Shown here: piece by piece, positions 1 through 10,700 of the stretch
How the letters are laid out: each line of letters starts with the position of its first letter
Numbering within the stretch: position 1 is the first letter of the stretch
Assembly (NCBI GenBank): GCA_946811185.2
Contig: OX328112.1
Span: 30,901,442-30,965,441 of the forward strand
From: Hippopus hippopus
Lineage: Eukaryota; Mollusca; Bivalvia; Cardiida; Cardiidae
Length of the DNA: 64,000 nucleotides
Reading direction: 5' to 3'
Notes under the pieces: generated by a model
Database searches by the model: none
What the model was told of the DNA's origin: nothing
Seen by the model: the letters and a program-made list of their open reading frames with translations, nothing else
Translations under genes and position numbers: made by a program

Positions 1-37
1 ATCTTAAGTTTGAGGTTACAGATTTTGAAATTCCATG

Positions 38-486
38 TTAACCCTAAGGCTGCTTAGCTTGACTCAAGGACCTTTTGCGGACAGTGTAGATCAAGATCAG
101 ACTGCACAGAACATGCAGTCTGATCTTGATTCTACACTGTCCGATAAGGAGATATTCCCCCCCCCCCCCCCAAAAAAAAAAAAACCTTAGAAAAAGCATA
201 CTTTGAATTTTTACTATGGGCTTGAAAGTTTCATTTCATGTATTAACCCTTTACCACACAATGACGCCTTTTGACACCCCTGATAGAGAAGGCTTTTGAA
301 AACATTGTGGGAAAAGGAGAAAATGCTGGTAACCAGCATTTTCTCCTTTTCCCACAATGATTTCTACCCTATCAAAGAAAAATCATTTAATATGATCCAC
401 ATTGAAACTGTCCTCTGCAAATGCTTTCAATTCGGACAGGTCTAAAATTGGTCGTGTGGTAAAGGGTTAAGCAGGATAAGGGTTAA
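38..486 (+). mobile_element. Family B palindromic element, split by a family A insertion
   Basis: It begins TTAACCCTAAGGCTGC and ends GGATAAGGGTTAA. Its central palindrome is at 75-145 (GATCAGACTGCAC and its complement). A complete family A copy sits at 243-470 in what was a TTAA near its right end. A C-run joined to an A-run lies at 159-184. Confidence 0.8.
243..470 (+). mobile_element. Family A element nested in family B
   Basis: TTAACCCTTTACCACAC to GTGGTAAAGGGTTAA, with a central palindrome around 300-365 made of GAAAACATTGTGGGAAAAGG and its complement. Flanked by TTAA on both sides inside the family B copy. Confidence 0.85.
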
Positions 487-895
487 TAGTTTTTCTAGCT
501 CTCCTATTTTCCAGACCAAATCATCAATTTGGTTAATATTTTTTACGATGATAGATACAGGTCCACATTTTCACTCAGCTATACCTCTGCCCATGTCTGT
601 TGCCAAATGGTCAAGGTCACAGACCACTTCTTGGACAGTGTTCAGCAAACGCTATTGCATTAACTGTGGCATCAGAGTTGGTGTTGGGTCTTCCGTCCTA
701 GGCTTACACCCAGTTGCTCTTTTAAGAAAATGCCAGCCATAACAATTTCCAGGTGACCTGTACTGTTTGATACCAGTTCTTGTTATAGCATGTGCATCTG
801 TAAGCTGTTGAGAAAAAAAATGAGAAGAATTAATATTATACTTATAATTATGTTTTACATTTACCTACAATTTACATATTGTTTTTAAACTTAGA

Positions 896-1122
896 TTAAC
901 TGTTTACCTCACAATCCCGACTCTTAACGACCCTGAGAGCGAAGCCTTTTGAAAACATTGTAGGAAAAGGAGTAAATGCTAGTAACCAGCATTTTCTCCT
1001 TTTCCCACGTTTTCTTACCCTTCACAAAACAAATTTCAATTTTCCAGTCACATCTATTTTGTTGTCTGCCAATGCTTTCAATTTGGACTAGCCTAAAATT
1101 TTGTTGTTTGGTTAAGAGTTAA
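896..1122 (+). mobile_element. Family A element
   Basis: TTAACTGTTTACC to GGTTAAGAGTTAA with the ACCAGCATTTTCTCC palindrome. One palindrome arm has lost a few bases. It ends 102 bases before exon 1. Confidence 0.75.
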
Positions 1123-1224
1123 TAATATTCGACCTTTAAGAGAAAAAAATTTTTATAAAAAACATGCTCTTTTTTTTTTTCTTTTCATCAGTAAAGTTTT
1201 TCAGTTCTTTGTCTATGCTTTTAG

Positions 1225-1317
1225 GTCCACTCTCAAGAAGAAGTTACATGAAATGGATGGATTCTCTACAATTTCTGATCGAAGCTCTCAAAGTAGGAAA
1301 TCAAGACCTAGTGGAAG
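1225..1317 (+). CDS. Exon 1 (first in window) of unrecognised Ser/Arg-rich protein gene
   Basis: First visible internal exon of the large + strand gene, whose real 5' end lies left of the window. A pyrimidine-rich tract ending TTTTAG precedes it and a GTAGCA donor follows it. One base completes a codon from the preceding exon, 30 codons follow, and two bases (AG) carry over. The residues are basic and serine-rich (KKKLHEMDGF, then a SSQSRKSRPSG tail). The other two frames contain stops. I number residues of the assembled protein from the first full codon here (1-30). The phase matches exon 2 exactly. I do not recognise the family. Confidence 0.65.
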
Positions 1318-1389
1318 GTAGCACATAATTATTATTACTCATTATCTTTGCTGCTTTCAGAAAAAAAAGAAACCCAGGAATAGTTGTAG

Positions 1390-1620
1390 TCCTATCATTT
1401 TCAGCCTCTGCGTCATGGTTGTGGTTAGAAAACTTCGACATTTTCTCATGTTATTGTCATTAATGAATATACTTACTTCAAACTTGGGTAAATTGTTAAC
1501 TGTCAAAAAGGGGATGCCACACTATATGGGCATGCAACCCTAAAACATAATTTTGACACCAAACAACATCACTGTCATGTGGAGCTATAAGTACCACCAC
1601 CAGCATCCGCCAGCACCATA
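1390..1620 (+). repeat. Family I degenerate dispersed repeat, copy 1
   Basis: It shares, in order, TTGTCATTAATGAATAT, TTACTTCAAACTTGGG, TTGTTAACTGTCAAAAAGGG and a downstream TTTTGACA block with the copies at 2405, 31530 and 44515. No coding potential seen. Confidence 0.5.
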
Positions 1621-1659
1621 TGTATAAAACAGCAATTAGCCTGTGTCCAGAAATACACT

Positions 1660-1834
1660 TATACCTTTACCATACAAACCCGAGTTTTAATGACCCTGAG
1701 AAGTAGGCCTTTTCCCACAATGTTTGCTAGACTATCTGATTCAAATTCAATCATTTATGCGATATAAATTTTGTGGTCTGCAAGGGCTTTCAAATTGGAC
1801 TCCTCTAAAATTTTGTTGTTTGGTAAAGAGTTAA
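1660..1834 (+). mobile_element. Family A element with half its palindrome deleted
   Basis: Left terminus CCTTTACCATACAAACCCGA, right terminus TTTGGTAAAGAGTTAA. The left palindrome arm is missing; only TTTTCCCACAATGTTT remains. Deletion at the hairpin is an expected kind of decay. Confidence 0.65.
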
Positions 1835-2127
1835 GAAGCAATCTTGCTTGATCTCCCCAACCTCTGAAGAGTCATAAGAGGAACAACACTGGCCAGGGAC
1901 TTTGAATGTCACTCTAAAAAAGCACCTTTATGAAATCAAGTGAAACATGAAGCATATCTTTGTTTGTATCACCCCAGCCAATTCTTGTTCTCTTGTTATG
2001 ATGTATTGTAAAGCATAATCATTATTTTAGTGGATAAGTTTTATTTCTTAGATATTAGAAATAGTTTTGGACATTTTACCACTTAAAACATCCTTAGTAT
2101 TCATACTTCAGCTCTTTCACTCTTAGA

Positions 2128-2345
2128 ATCTTGACCCATAGAATCCCAAATTTTAATGATTCTGAGGATGAAGGCTTTTGAAAACATTACATGAAAAAGA
2201 GAAATTACTGGTAATCAGCCCTTTTTCCTTCTCCCTAAAAGTTTTCTACTTTTAAAGACAAATTGCATATTTTGAGTAGGATCTAAAGTATCAACAAATG
2301 CATTCAATTTGGTCAAGGCTAAAATTTGTCACCTGGTACAGATTT
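2128..2345 (+). mobile_element. Family A element, strongly diverged
   Basis: It keeps GAAAACATTACATGAAAAAG, TACTGGTAATCAG, TTTCTACTTTTAAAG and TTCAATTTGGTCAAGGC in family A order, with degraded ends. Confidence 0.5.
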
Positions 2346-2404
2346 GTCTCTGTGTTTTTGTAGCTCTGTATTTTTTACCCATTTTTAGCTTGGCTGTTTT
2401 TGCA

Positions 2405-2680
2405 GGAAACAACAAGTTATTATCATAGCCCTGGTGTTGTTGTCATCCTCATCATGCAAAAACTTTTACATTTTGTAATATCTCGGTAATTACTGGAGAT
2501 ATTTACTTCAAACTTTGACAAGTTGTTGACTGTTAAAAGGGGAACTCATACAATAAGGACAGATAACCATCAAGGTATTTACAAAGTCATGAAAAAATTT
2601 TCAGTGAAAATCAAGTACTTGCAGCCAAGCGTTGGCACTCCCATGCGCTGCTCTTGTTCTTTTTAGCTCTGTTTTCCCAC
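2405..2680 (+). repeat. Family I dispersed repeat, copy 2
   Basis: The best-preserved copy: ACATTTTGTAATATCTC, ATATTTACTTCAAACTTTG, CAGATAACCATCAAGGTATT, TTTTCAGTGAAAATCAAG, then CTGCTCTTGTTC at its right end. It shares every block with 44515-44770. Confidence 0.6.
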
Positions 2681-3299
2681 CATGAATGTTAGTAAAGTCT
2701 GTCAGTGCCAGTGGCATTTTATATAGGTTTCTTGGGCAGCAAGGATCAAAACCAGACTACACAGAACTTGCAGATGGTTTAGCCTGTCTGAAATTGAGTT
2801 CTTTTATAAATCTACAATTAGACAAAGAATGCTATTTGGAATGGCTGGTTAATATGGTCCCCAATCATGGATCTACACCGTCTATCTAACTGATGCTAAA
2901 CTGTGACCAAAATCTAATTTAAAATCTAAAACACATATGATTTATTTAGCTGGCAGCTTGACATTACACATAACAATAATCATAGTCTCTTTATGTGTAG
3001 CTATTAGTATTTTCGTTGTTACATGTCCAATAAAGGTAACATTTCTGTGGTATTTTTTTGTGTGTTTTGAACTCTACATGTGCATGAGGGTTGGTTACCT
3101 GTGTAATTGTTATCGCTCAAGGACGAGCTGAAAAATACCAGTCACTCTCAGGACTTTGAAGCCAATCTAGAGTATGAAACATGATGAATTTTACAAAATA
3201 CAATAATCAAAGCCCAAAATTTATCAACCCATCCTAACCCATAGTTATTCAATAAACCCAACAGTACATTTTCAGTTAGAAATAAAACCAAAATAACTG

Positions 3300-3450
3300 C
3301 AATTACAGGGTGGCTTTTGCCAAAAGTGTCTTAGCAAAGTAGCCACTATAGATCAAAGATCAGACTGCACATTTTGTGCTGTCTGATCTTGATTTATACT
3401 GCCACAAAGGCAACTATTGTAGTGATAGGCGCTTTAAGGGTAAATAACTT
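3300..3450 (+). mobile_element. Family B remnant
   Basis: ATCAAAGATCAGACTGCACA opposite GTCTGATCTTGATTTATACTG marks the family B palindrome; the ends are lost. Confidence 0.45.
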
Positions 3451-3454
3451 TCTT

Positions 3455-3603
3455 ATTGTAGCACTAAAAAATTTCACAGCTGTGAAAGTCTTTCTGATTG
3501 GCTCAAACATTTGGGTCAGCTAATCAGAAATTGCATTACTTTCATAATCCAGAATTACGCTAAGAGTGCAGTTAAAGATGGTGGGATAATAGGAACCCAA
3601 GTT
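3455..3603 (+). mobile_element. Family D palindromic element, diverged
   Basis: The centre TCTGATTGGCTCAAAC opposes GGGTCAGCTAATCAGAAA, followed by GCATTACTTTCATAATCC, as in other family D copies. Termini are degraded. Confidence 0.45.
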
Positions 3604-4200
3604 CTCTCTGCATGCATCCTATAGCATTCTCAAGGGTACATGCTCAGGCTCACTCAAGATAACATTTTCAATGGTTCCCTGTTTTGAAAGTAATGAGGTT
3701 GGTTACCGATGTAGTTACAGGTTCGAGAACCCGCTTTGGTAAGACCTATCACACTTTAATGCCAATGTACAGGATGATAGTGTATCTGAGCCTGAAAAGA
3801 TACATCTATACTTGTTTTCAGCCAGTTTTTAACCCATTTCATCTTTATTTTATCAACCTATAATCATCCTTGTATCAGCATGCCAAATGTTGCCCCAAAC
3901 AGTTGCAAGGTTGCATAGATAATGGCTGATAGAATAGGCATTTTATTATCTGGAGGACATCAAAGAAATCACTGTTATGACATTTCCAGTTTTGAATTGA
4001 AAATTTCTGGTATATATATTTAGTCCTTACACCATACATACAGGTAATTTATCCATGTTTAGCCAGCTCATTAAATTCTATACCATTCTACAGTCTACCA
4101 AAGTTTTACAGCTTTTTTCTTGCTGGCTGCAAGGATGTATCTTTAAAATTACGTGTTCATAAACACTGTGATAAATGGCTAGTTACCTGTGTAATTATAG

Positions 4201-4281
4201 CTCGAGGACTGGCTCTAAGCAGACCCATCACACACAGGACTTTGATGCAGATGTAGAGGACGATACAGTTTCTGAGCCTGT
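4201..4281 (+). CDS. Possible extra exon (1b), phase-compatible with exons 1 and 2
   Basis: An open segment of 81 bases follows an ATTATAG acceptor and stops before a weak GTTATC donor. It starts with one base and ends with two, so it could sit between exons 1 and 2 without breaking the frame. It would encode an acidic stretch containing QDFDADVEDDTVSEP. Two decayed look-alikes lie upstream, near 3112-3170 and 3722-3795. Both carry frameshifts or stops, while this copy stays open, which is what one working and two dead exon duplicates would look like. Against it: the donor is poor and the segment could simply be part of a local repeat. RNA evidence would settle it. Confidence 0.38.
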
Positions 4282-4345
4282 GTTATCTGTTAAAATTAGG
4301 TACTCATAAATATTGTGACAAATGGCTGTTTATTGTGATGTTACC

Positions 4346-4516
4346 ATGGTATATATTCACCAACCATTCTGAAGAACATTGTTAATCTTGTTCTCAAGAA
4401 TTTTCTAAATTTGGAAGCAACACAACTTCTAGCCTATCAGAAGTTTTGTTACTTTCTAAACCTAGAGTAAGACTAATACTGAATTTTAGAATAGTTGATG
4501 AATATGGGTCCAGGGT
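4346..4516 (+). mobile_element. Family D element
   Basis: Left end TATTCACCAACCATTCTGAA; right end TTTTAGAATAGTTGATGAAT. The central palindrome is partly deleted. Confidence 0.55.
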
Positions 4517-4518
4517 CT

Positions 4519-4720
4519 TGTATGGGTCGGTGATAAAGATAAAGGATAAGTAATCCAGAGGTCCTACATTTGATTCTCACTTGAGGTGCTGGGCTTTTCA
4601 CTGGTGTGTCGTTTGGCAAGACACTCCAGAAACCCAGCCTTGTACTGATGATACCCAGAGAGCACATGAATAAGAGAGCTGTTACTGTGATAAGACTGAA
4701 ATAGTGTTCAATGCTGCATT
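4519..4720 (+). mobile_element. tRNA-headed SINE-like fragment
   Basis: A degenerate A-box region is followed by a B-box-like ACATTTGATTCTCAC and a body with ACTCCAGAAACCCAGCC and GAGCTGTTACTGTGATAA, recalling the 3' body of the other SINEs here. Weakly supported. Confidence 0.35.
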
Positions 4721-4804
4721 TATAAATCACAGCTCAACCTTTGTGTTGTTACCATATTTGTTATGATATGGAGAACTAAACAGATGTTCAGTTTGACCTA
4801 TTCT

Positions 4805-5029
4805 ATAACTCTTTACCAAGCGACAAAATTTTAGACTATTCCAAATTGAAAGTATTTGCAGATGACGAAAAAGAGTAACTCAACTGAAATTTGTTTTGGG
4901 AAGGGTAGAAAACATAGTGGGAAAAGGAGAAAATGTTGGTTATTAGCATTTTTTCCCTTTCCCACTTTATTTTCAAAAGACTTTTTTTGTTAGGGTCGTA
5001 AAACTTGGGATCATGTGGTAAAGGGTTCA
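4805..5029 (-). mobile_element. Family A element, reverse orientation
   Basis: It starts with the long arm (AACTCTTTACCAAGCGACAA) and ends GTGGTAAAGGGTT. The palindrome lies at about 4906-4982 with some changes. Confidence 0.75.
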
Positions 5030-5142
5030 GTGTTTAAGTGGAAAGAAAATATTGCAGTTACAAGCTCATATTTGGTAGAATATTCTAATATTTAGGAAAA
5101 CATTGATACAAAATTACACAGGAATGGTATGTGTAGCATTGG

Positions 5143-5323
5143 CCTGTACTGATCACCATTCTAAGTTGCATTCTTAATCATATTCCAGATTTAGAAAAAT
5201 CATGTAATATCTGGCTAAGATTTTGGCTAAACTGTTCTGTTTAGCCAGAGGTTGCATTACTCTGAAATTGAGAAAATTTTGAGAATCAGAATTTTATTAA
5301 GAATGGTTTGTGAATATGGGTCC
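5143..5323 (+). mobile_element. Family D element, diverged
   Basis: GATCACCATTCTAAG on the left and TTAAGAATGGTTTGTGAATA on the right bracket a TTTGGCTAAACTG / CTGTTTAGCCAGAG centre. Confidence 0.55.
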
Positions 5324-5751
5324 GTCTCTTGCTATCCATACTCTCTGATAAAGCAATTAAATTTCAGCTTATGACTCTATTGATCGATTACATAGCAAAA
5401 AAAAGTTGAATCAGAACAACTAATAAGAGGTTATTATGATATTTAACAGGCTAAATATAACATTCTCAGCAAAAGAGGATATTCATTTGAATGTTTCATA
5501 TTTGATAATAACTGTAGTGTTAAGTGCTTACACCAGTCTTTCTTGCAATACATGTACAACTTGTCTGAGTAGCCACCTCTAGTGAGCGAGCAACCTTTAT
5601 AAAGCAAAGGCAAACAGTGGTTTCCAGGTGAGGCAACTATATTAAATTTAACCTCAACTAAGCAAGCACCTGTCATGAGTCTGTTATGAGTGTCTTAGAT
5701 GCTTGATTGATATAAGATGGACTTAATTTGGTTTGAAGTCTGAAATAGTTC

Positions 5752-6046
5752 CCAAGCCTTATAGCTCAGTCAGTAACATACCAGACTTCAGACCAGGAGG
5801 TAGCTTGTTTGAATCCCCAGCTTGGCCAATGTATTTCCAAGGAGTGGTGTTAGTCAGAAACTGTTCCTGTCTCACCGCTGATCAGACAGTGGATATGTGA
5901 GAAAGCAGCCAGTGGCTTAGATAGAATATTGTGCAGTGTACTGCTTGAAGAAACTCCAGGAAAGCATGGATAAGTGCACAGGCTGCTGTTACATAACTGA
6001 ATTACTGTTGAAAATGGCCTTGAACACCATACAAACCAACAATCTC
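5752..6046 (+). mobile_element. tRNA-derived SINE, near full length
   Basis: Pol III A box TATAGCTCAGTCAGT at 5760 and B box GTTTGAATCCC at 5807 are spaced as in tRNA-derived SINEs. The body runs through AAACTCCAGGAAAGCATGGA and ends with ACTGTTGAAAATGGC and AACACCATACAAACC. The same 3' body recurs at 21445, 27830 and 39688. Confidence 0.7.
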
Positions 6047-6388
6047 AGAAGGTCAGAAGATGTAGTTAGCATGCTTAAAAAATTGTCTTCATAATTGTAC
6101 CATTCGCTATGAGCAGGACCCCATCAAGTCATGTAAGTGTACCAGCAGAGGAACAATTAACCAGGACACCCGATGCTGTGTCTCTGAGGTATTCATAACT
6201 ATATTGTCTGCATGAAAAGTTTGGGTCTTAGTGCTTTGGTAATTTCACAGCTTAATAAATAACACTTAAGGCATATTATTTATGCAACTTACTCACGGTA
6301 TGATAGAGTTTAATTAATTTTGCAAGTATGTATATAGGGATCAAATATGGTTTTTCGTGTATTATTTGCCGGGGCCCAAGCTACAGCT

Positions 6389-6606
6389 TTAAGTTTTTAC
6401 CACACATTTTCAAGTTTTAATGAGCCTGAAGAACACAGCATAATTGTGGGAAAAGGAGAATATTCTGGTACCAGCATATTCTCCTTTTCCAACAATGTTT
6501 TCTGCCCTATCAAAGGTAGAGATCATTTGAGCTACATTCAGTTTGTTGTCTGCAAATGCTTTAAGCTTGGCCAAGTCCTAAATTTTCTTGTGTGGTGAAA
6601 AGTTAA
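6389..6606 (+). mobile_element. Family A element
   Basis: TTTTTACCACACATTTTC to TGTGGTGAAAAGTTAA. The palindrome core here is an altered but self-complementary version (GGAGAATATTCTGGTACC), so both arms changed together. A 55-base right end of family J follows. Confidence 0.7.
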
Positions 6607-6662
6607 ATAAAAAACAAGCCCAAGGAAAGTTACTACAACATGATATTCTGTATGTATTATGT
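6607..6662 (+). mobile_element. Solo right end of family J
   Basis: AAGGAAAGTTACTACAACATG and GTATGTATT match the right ends at 33810, 40265 and 46530. Confidence 0.5.
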
Positions 6663-7860
6663 ATAAACTCATAGGCAGTTTTGATTGATGCAGCTGAATA
6701 CTTGGAATTTTTCCTAAATGTTCAGGTGCAATTTGTTTCAGATGGTTATGTGCTTGCATGGATGTGAAAATTTATACAACATTATTTAAACAGTTGTTCC
6801 TAGTATTATATAAGAACATGCTTTTGTTATTATTACAAAGAGATTTAGGAGAAGAAAAATTTGATTTGCATTCTCTGATCTCTAGGATAATGTTTCATTA
6901 TCGCTTCCCATCTAATTAACACTCCCCCAGTTTTTTTCCTGGCCAAAAATGGGCTTACCAGACTGCCTAACTATCGATAAAGTTGAAATGTATCAGCTGG
7001 AAAAAACTTACGGCATCAACATAATCCATATTACTTCACAAATCAATGTCATTAACACCTGACTATCTGAATATAGGTACACTTTTGATAATGCTATAAA
7101 TTTACGGTTACACAAAATTTGTCAACTAACTTTCAAAACTCAAAGAAAACGAAAGACCAATGTCCCTCATTAATCTTGAATGCTATTTAATTGTCAAAAT
7201 GAACCATGATCAGCAGTAAAATCGATATCCTGAATTAATACTGCGGGCTTCTCAAATGGCGATCACTTTGCAGTTGGCACTGACTAAAACCCGGACAGTA
7301 ATGTTATTGTTGTCCTCGGAAGGTTTTTTGTTGTTTTAATGCTATTAATCACCCCCTCCTTTTGGAAAATGTAACACCCCTGGGGTCGTTAAAAAGGGAC
7401 AAATGGTATGTCATTTTTTTTTTTTCAGATTTTATTTACCAATTGAACTAAAGTCCAATATAAAGACTATAGGCAAACTTCAGTATTGTATCAGTATTAA
7501 TGAAACCTCTTCCAATCTGTTTGCCATTTGATTACAATACAACGTGTTGACCATATTTAAACTTTTCTTCAATATTTTTACTAATCAAAATATTAATTTC
7601 CATAAAAAGTAATTTCTTACACTAGCATGAAGTTGAAGGTTTTAATTGAGAAATTTGCATGTACTTAACCAGGTAAATGAAAATATTCTGATGTATTTTC
7701 CAAAATTCAAAGCCATTTTGATTGGAATCTAGCACAAATTATCTAACACTGATAATCCCAGGTTTCATGCAGTGTAATCTTGATTACATTGGCAGTAAAA
7801 GGGTAATTTGGTTATGAATGGCACTGTAAGAGTATATCCTTCGTATTTCTTAATCTTCAG
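6663..7860. other. Intron sequence without recognisable feature
   Basis: I see no repeat from the families here, no splice-bounded open segment and no RNA gene. A short TTTTTTTTTTTTT run ends near 7425. Confidence 0.4.
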
Positions 7861-7920
7861 ACAATCCCCAGTTGTGGTCAGAGAAAATTCTTCGAACTCT
7901 ATAGGTGGTGTTTCAATAAG
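7861..7920 (+). CDS. Exon 2 of unrecognised Ser/Arg-rich protein gene
   Basis: Sixty bases between a good acceptor (TTAATCTTCAG) and a GTAATG donor. The exon begins with one base and ends with two (AG), matching exon 1 before it and exon 3 after it. It encodes residues 32-50, beginning QSPVVVRENSS. Because its phase is symmetric, it could be skipped without a frameshift. Confidence 0.6.
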
Positions 7921-7975
7921 GTAATGATTCTTTGGTGTTGTGTGATCACTTACCTTGCTCTTTAAAGGGGGGAGG

Positions 7976-8155
7976 GGGGTCCCTGAGTGGCTCAGTGTAG
8001 TATTTGGAATCTAATGGTCCAAGGTTTGATCATCACTAGAAAGATTGGGACTTGCTCTGGAATGTCGTGGACAGGATACTTCAAAGCCCTAGTCTAGTTG
8101 TCAGGACATCCATGATTAAGTGAGTGGCTGCCGTGATCTAAGAGAAATAATGTTT
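7976..8155 (+). mobile_element. tRNA-headed SINE
   Basis: A box GAGTGGCTCAGTG at 7984 and a B-box variant AAGGTTTGATCATC at 8021. The tail GTGGCTGCCGTGATCTAAG leads into TTTAAC, where a family A copy starts. Confidence 0.55.
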
Positions 8156-8290
8156 AACCCTTCACTACACAATTCCAAGTTTTAACAACTCTTAAGAAGA
8201 AAGTTTTTGAAAACATTGTGGGTAAAGGAGAAAATGGTGGTATCCCAGCATTTGACTTTTCTTAAATTTTGTTGTCTGGTAATGAGTTAA
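8154..8290 (+). mobile_element. Family A element, internally deleted
   Basis: TTAACCCTTCACTACACAATT to GTCTGGTAATGAGTTAA. The left half runs to TCCCAGCATTTGACTTTTC and then jumps to the right terminus. Confidence 0.65.
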
Positions 8291-8439
8291 ATAAAACAGT
8301 CTTAAATTAATATAGAAATTTCTTATACCAGAGTTATTCAACAAGTTCCAATGCTGGGCAATGATTTCTGTTCACCTTTTTTGTTGTGTTTTGACATCTG
8401 TATTAAAAGGATTATGTTAAATTAAATCTGTAAAACTTT

Positions 8440-8545
8440 TTGCCATATGACAAATTTTCAGACATATACAAATTGAAAGACAAAGACAACTCAAACATTG
8501 AATTTGTTTATAGAAGGGTAGGTAGAAAACAGTGTGATGAAATTT
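8440..8545 (-). mobile_element. Family A long-arm fragment
   Basis: GACAAATTTTCAGACATATAC, AAATTGAAAGACA and GAAGGGTAGGTAGAAAAC match the long arm in order. Confidence 0.5.
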
Positions 8546-8982
8546 GGATAAGATGCCACAAATGAAGAAAGATTTCTTTAATGAACTCAAAAATACACTT
8601 CATTAATGATTGCTGATCAGATATGAGATTCGCTATATTTAAATAAAAAATATACAAGGACAATTGTAACTTCTGAGTTAGCTCTGCTACAATGATACAC
8701 CTCAAAGTTTACTTCCCCAAATAGTATAGACAAAGAGTGGGGGTGGGGATCAGTTTTATTAGAGGCACCAATAGCCACTATTATTGAATACAGTATTTCA
8801 GCACTGACTATTGACATTACAAAATCAAGAATACATACAGTTTGGACGAAAAGAAAACAAGAAATTTAAAGGTAATACTTTAGAGATAAAGTTTGATATT
8901 TGAGAATAACTAAATTGTAAACAGCAGTTTGATGAATATAAAGTTCTAGATTATACATGTTTGTTTCTAATAACAATTTCAG

Positions 8983-9036
8983 GGATATTTTAGCATACAA
9001 ACCTGATCCTGAAGATGAACCATCAATCATGAGTCG
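8983..9036 (+). CDS. Exon 3 of unrecognised Ser/Arg-rich protein gene
   Basis: Fifty-four bases between AATTTCAG and GTAATG. It encodes residues 52-68, DILAYKPDPEDEPSIMS, an acidic proline-containing stretch. It has the same symmetric phase as exons 1 and 2 and so extends the same frame. Repeat fragments flank it, but the exon itself resembles no repeat in the window. Confidence 0.6.
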
Positions 9037-9149
9037 GTAATGATATCACACATGTATATCATATTTCATATTGTGCTGTCATTATTGTTGGAATTACCTT
9101 TGACCTCCATTTATTGTCTTACTATTTGACCCATAATGAGGCTGAATAT

Positions 9150-9325
9150 AAGTTTTTTTACACAAGTGCAGTTGTCAAATTTTGTAAACCTCCATGAGAA
9201 AAGGAGTGATTGCTCATACTGAGCAATTGCTTCTTTTCATATAATGTTTTGTACTGTCCTGCTGGATTTATTGTTGACTCATTCTCATGTCCAAAAGTGG
9301 CGTGTCTGGTAATGAATTAAGTTGA
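9150..9325 (+). mobile_element. Family A element, heavily diverged
   Basis: GAGAAAAGGAGTGATTGCTC and GAGCAATTGCTTCTTTTC form the central palindrome. The left end shows TTTTTTTACACA and the right end GTGTCTGGTAATGAATTAAG. Confidence 0.45.
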
Positions 9326-9419
9326 TTGACAAGGTAGAGAAGTTACATACTATACACTATCCATAATCACGAATGTAATGTATCCTGTACCTTCATCAGA
9401 TTTTTAGCTGTCTTTATCC

Positions 9420-9470
9420 ATTAACCCTGTACCAAACAGTCCCAAGCTTTAACAATATTTTAGTGTTTGC
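9420..9470 (+). mobile_element. Family A left-end fragment
   Basis: TTAACCCTGTACCAAACAGT and TTTAACAATATTTTAG only. Confidence 0.4.
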
Positions 9471-9687
9471 ACATTTATTTATGTATCAAACTTGACCATG
9501 CTAATTATCCACATTGACATCAATGTCTTCAAAATTTTCTCCTGAAAGCTTGTTTCGTGAAGTAAAGAGGGTATGAGAGTTGTAATTTACACAGTCTTTC
9601 TATAAGAGTGTAATATCCAGGTATTATACCATTCCATCTTGTTCAGTGTAAAAAAGCTCCCTAACATATAACCTTTGACCTTTCAAG

Positions 9688-10113
9688 ACCAGGAACAACT
9701 GACCTAATTAGACAGCAGGTCAACGATGAATTCACAGACTCCCAGGATGTACAAAACTATACTACTACTGATGTTACAGAAACCACAACAACTGACCCAC
9801 ATAGGGACACATATGATAATCTTACCATTGACCTTTTGACCCAACAAAATCTGCAATACCCTGATGTCAGCAAAACGTCACACTCAAACACACCTGACCT
9901 TGACCCTCTTGTTGCCAAGCAACATCTTGCTGAAGATAGCATGGGTGAAAATGAACAAGGAAAGAAGCTAAAAGAAAGTTCAAATAATGAAATGATTGAC
10001 TCTACAAAAGAAACCAAGGAAGCTGATGATGAATCTTCTAAAGTTTCTCTGAATTTGCCAATGAAAGATGTCTCCACAGAACCTGTTGGAAGCACCTATA
10101 GTGTATCACCAAG
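9688..10113 (+). CDS. Exon 4 (426 bp) of unrecognised Ser/Arg-rich protein gene
   Basis: The second-largest exon. It starts after CTTTCAAG, ends before GTAACA, and holds 141 full codons (residues 70-210). The protein is hydrophilic and rich in Thr, Asp, Glu and Ser, with a T-D repeat patch (VTETTTTDP) and an acidic Lys/Glu tail. It looks disordered, with no signal peptide or membrane segment. The full open frame across 426 bases, against many stops in the flanks, supports coding. The donor lies inside the first unit of a degenerate tandem repeat that continues into the intron (10105-10700). Confidence 0.72.
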
Positions 10114-10700
10114 GTAACACTGTGTGTTGCTATGGGAATGTGCAGTGATTGCTTTCATATGTGATTTGTTGTCATGTTGCATATTTTGTTTGTTAAATCC
10201 CTCCACAGTAAGGAGAAATATGTATTTTTGTGTTTGAAATATAGGTGACACAGTGTGTTTCGGTTGCTATGGGAACATGCCCTCATTGTCATTGCCTTCA
10301 TGTATGATCTGTCATTTTGTTGCATTTTTGTCTTGAAAAGTTTGTAAAATCTCTCAACTATGAGGATAATGTTGCTTTTTGTATTTCTTGTATTTGAATC
10401 ATCTCCAAAGTTATAAAATGTTTCCATTAACTCTATGCAAAGATGTCCTCACTATCACTGGCTTTATTTGTGATATGTTATCATGTTTTAATTTTTCTCC
10501 GGTAGTTTGTAAAATCATTTCACTGTAATGACAATGTTTTATGTTGTGTATCTGTTTGTGGAAGACCTCCAAGATTACTCAGTGTTGTGCTGCTATGGAA
10601 ACATGTCCTGAAAGGCTTTATATGTGATATGTCTTAATGTTATAGTTTTTTCTGGAAATCTCTCTACAGTGCTGTTTCATTTTTAATTTTTTCATTTTTA
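10105..10700 (+). repeat. Degenerate tandem repeat (about 135-170 bp units) beginning at the exon 4 donor
   Basis: Four decayed units start near 10105, 10240, 10395 and 10563. Each carries a version of the CACCAAGGTAACACTGTG / TTGCTATGGGAACATG block followed by a T-rich stretch. The first unit contains the end of exon 4 and its donor, so the array seems to have grown from the exon-intron boundary. Confidence 0.55.

Larger units (their letters stand above)
3092..4327 (+). repeat. Three decayed copies of an exon-bearing segment
   Basis: A block beginning GGTTACCTGTGTAATT, then TCRAGGAC, CACTCTCAGGACTTTGA and TCTGAGCCTG, recurs near 3092, 3697 and 4180. The third copy is also bracketed by a direct repeat (TAAAATTACGTGTTCATAAA at 4145 and its variant at 4291). 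Copies 1 and 2 have stops or frameshifts in the exon-like part; copy 3 is the candidate exon 1b. Confidence 0.5.

Noticed and set aside
9836..10117. A stand-alone 93-residue protein
   Set aside because: It is the second half of exon 4 read from an internal TTG and past the donor; the exon is open further upstream to 9688.
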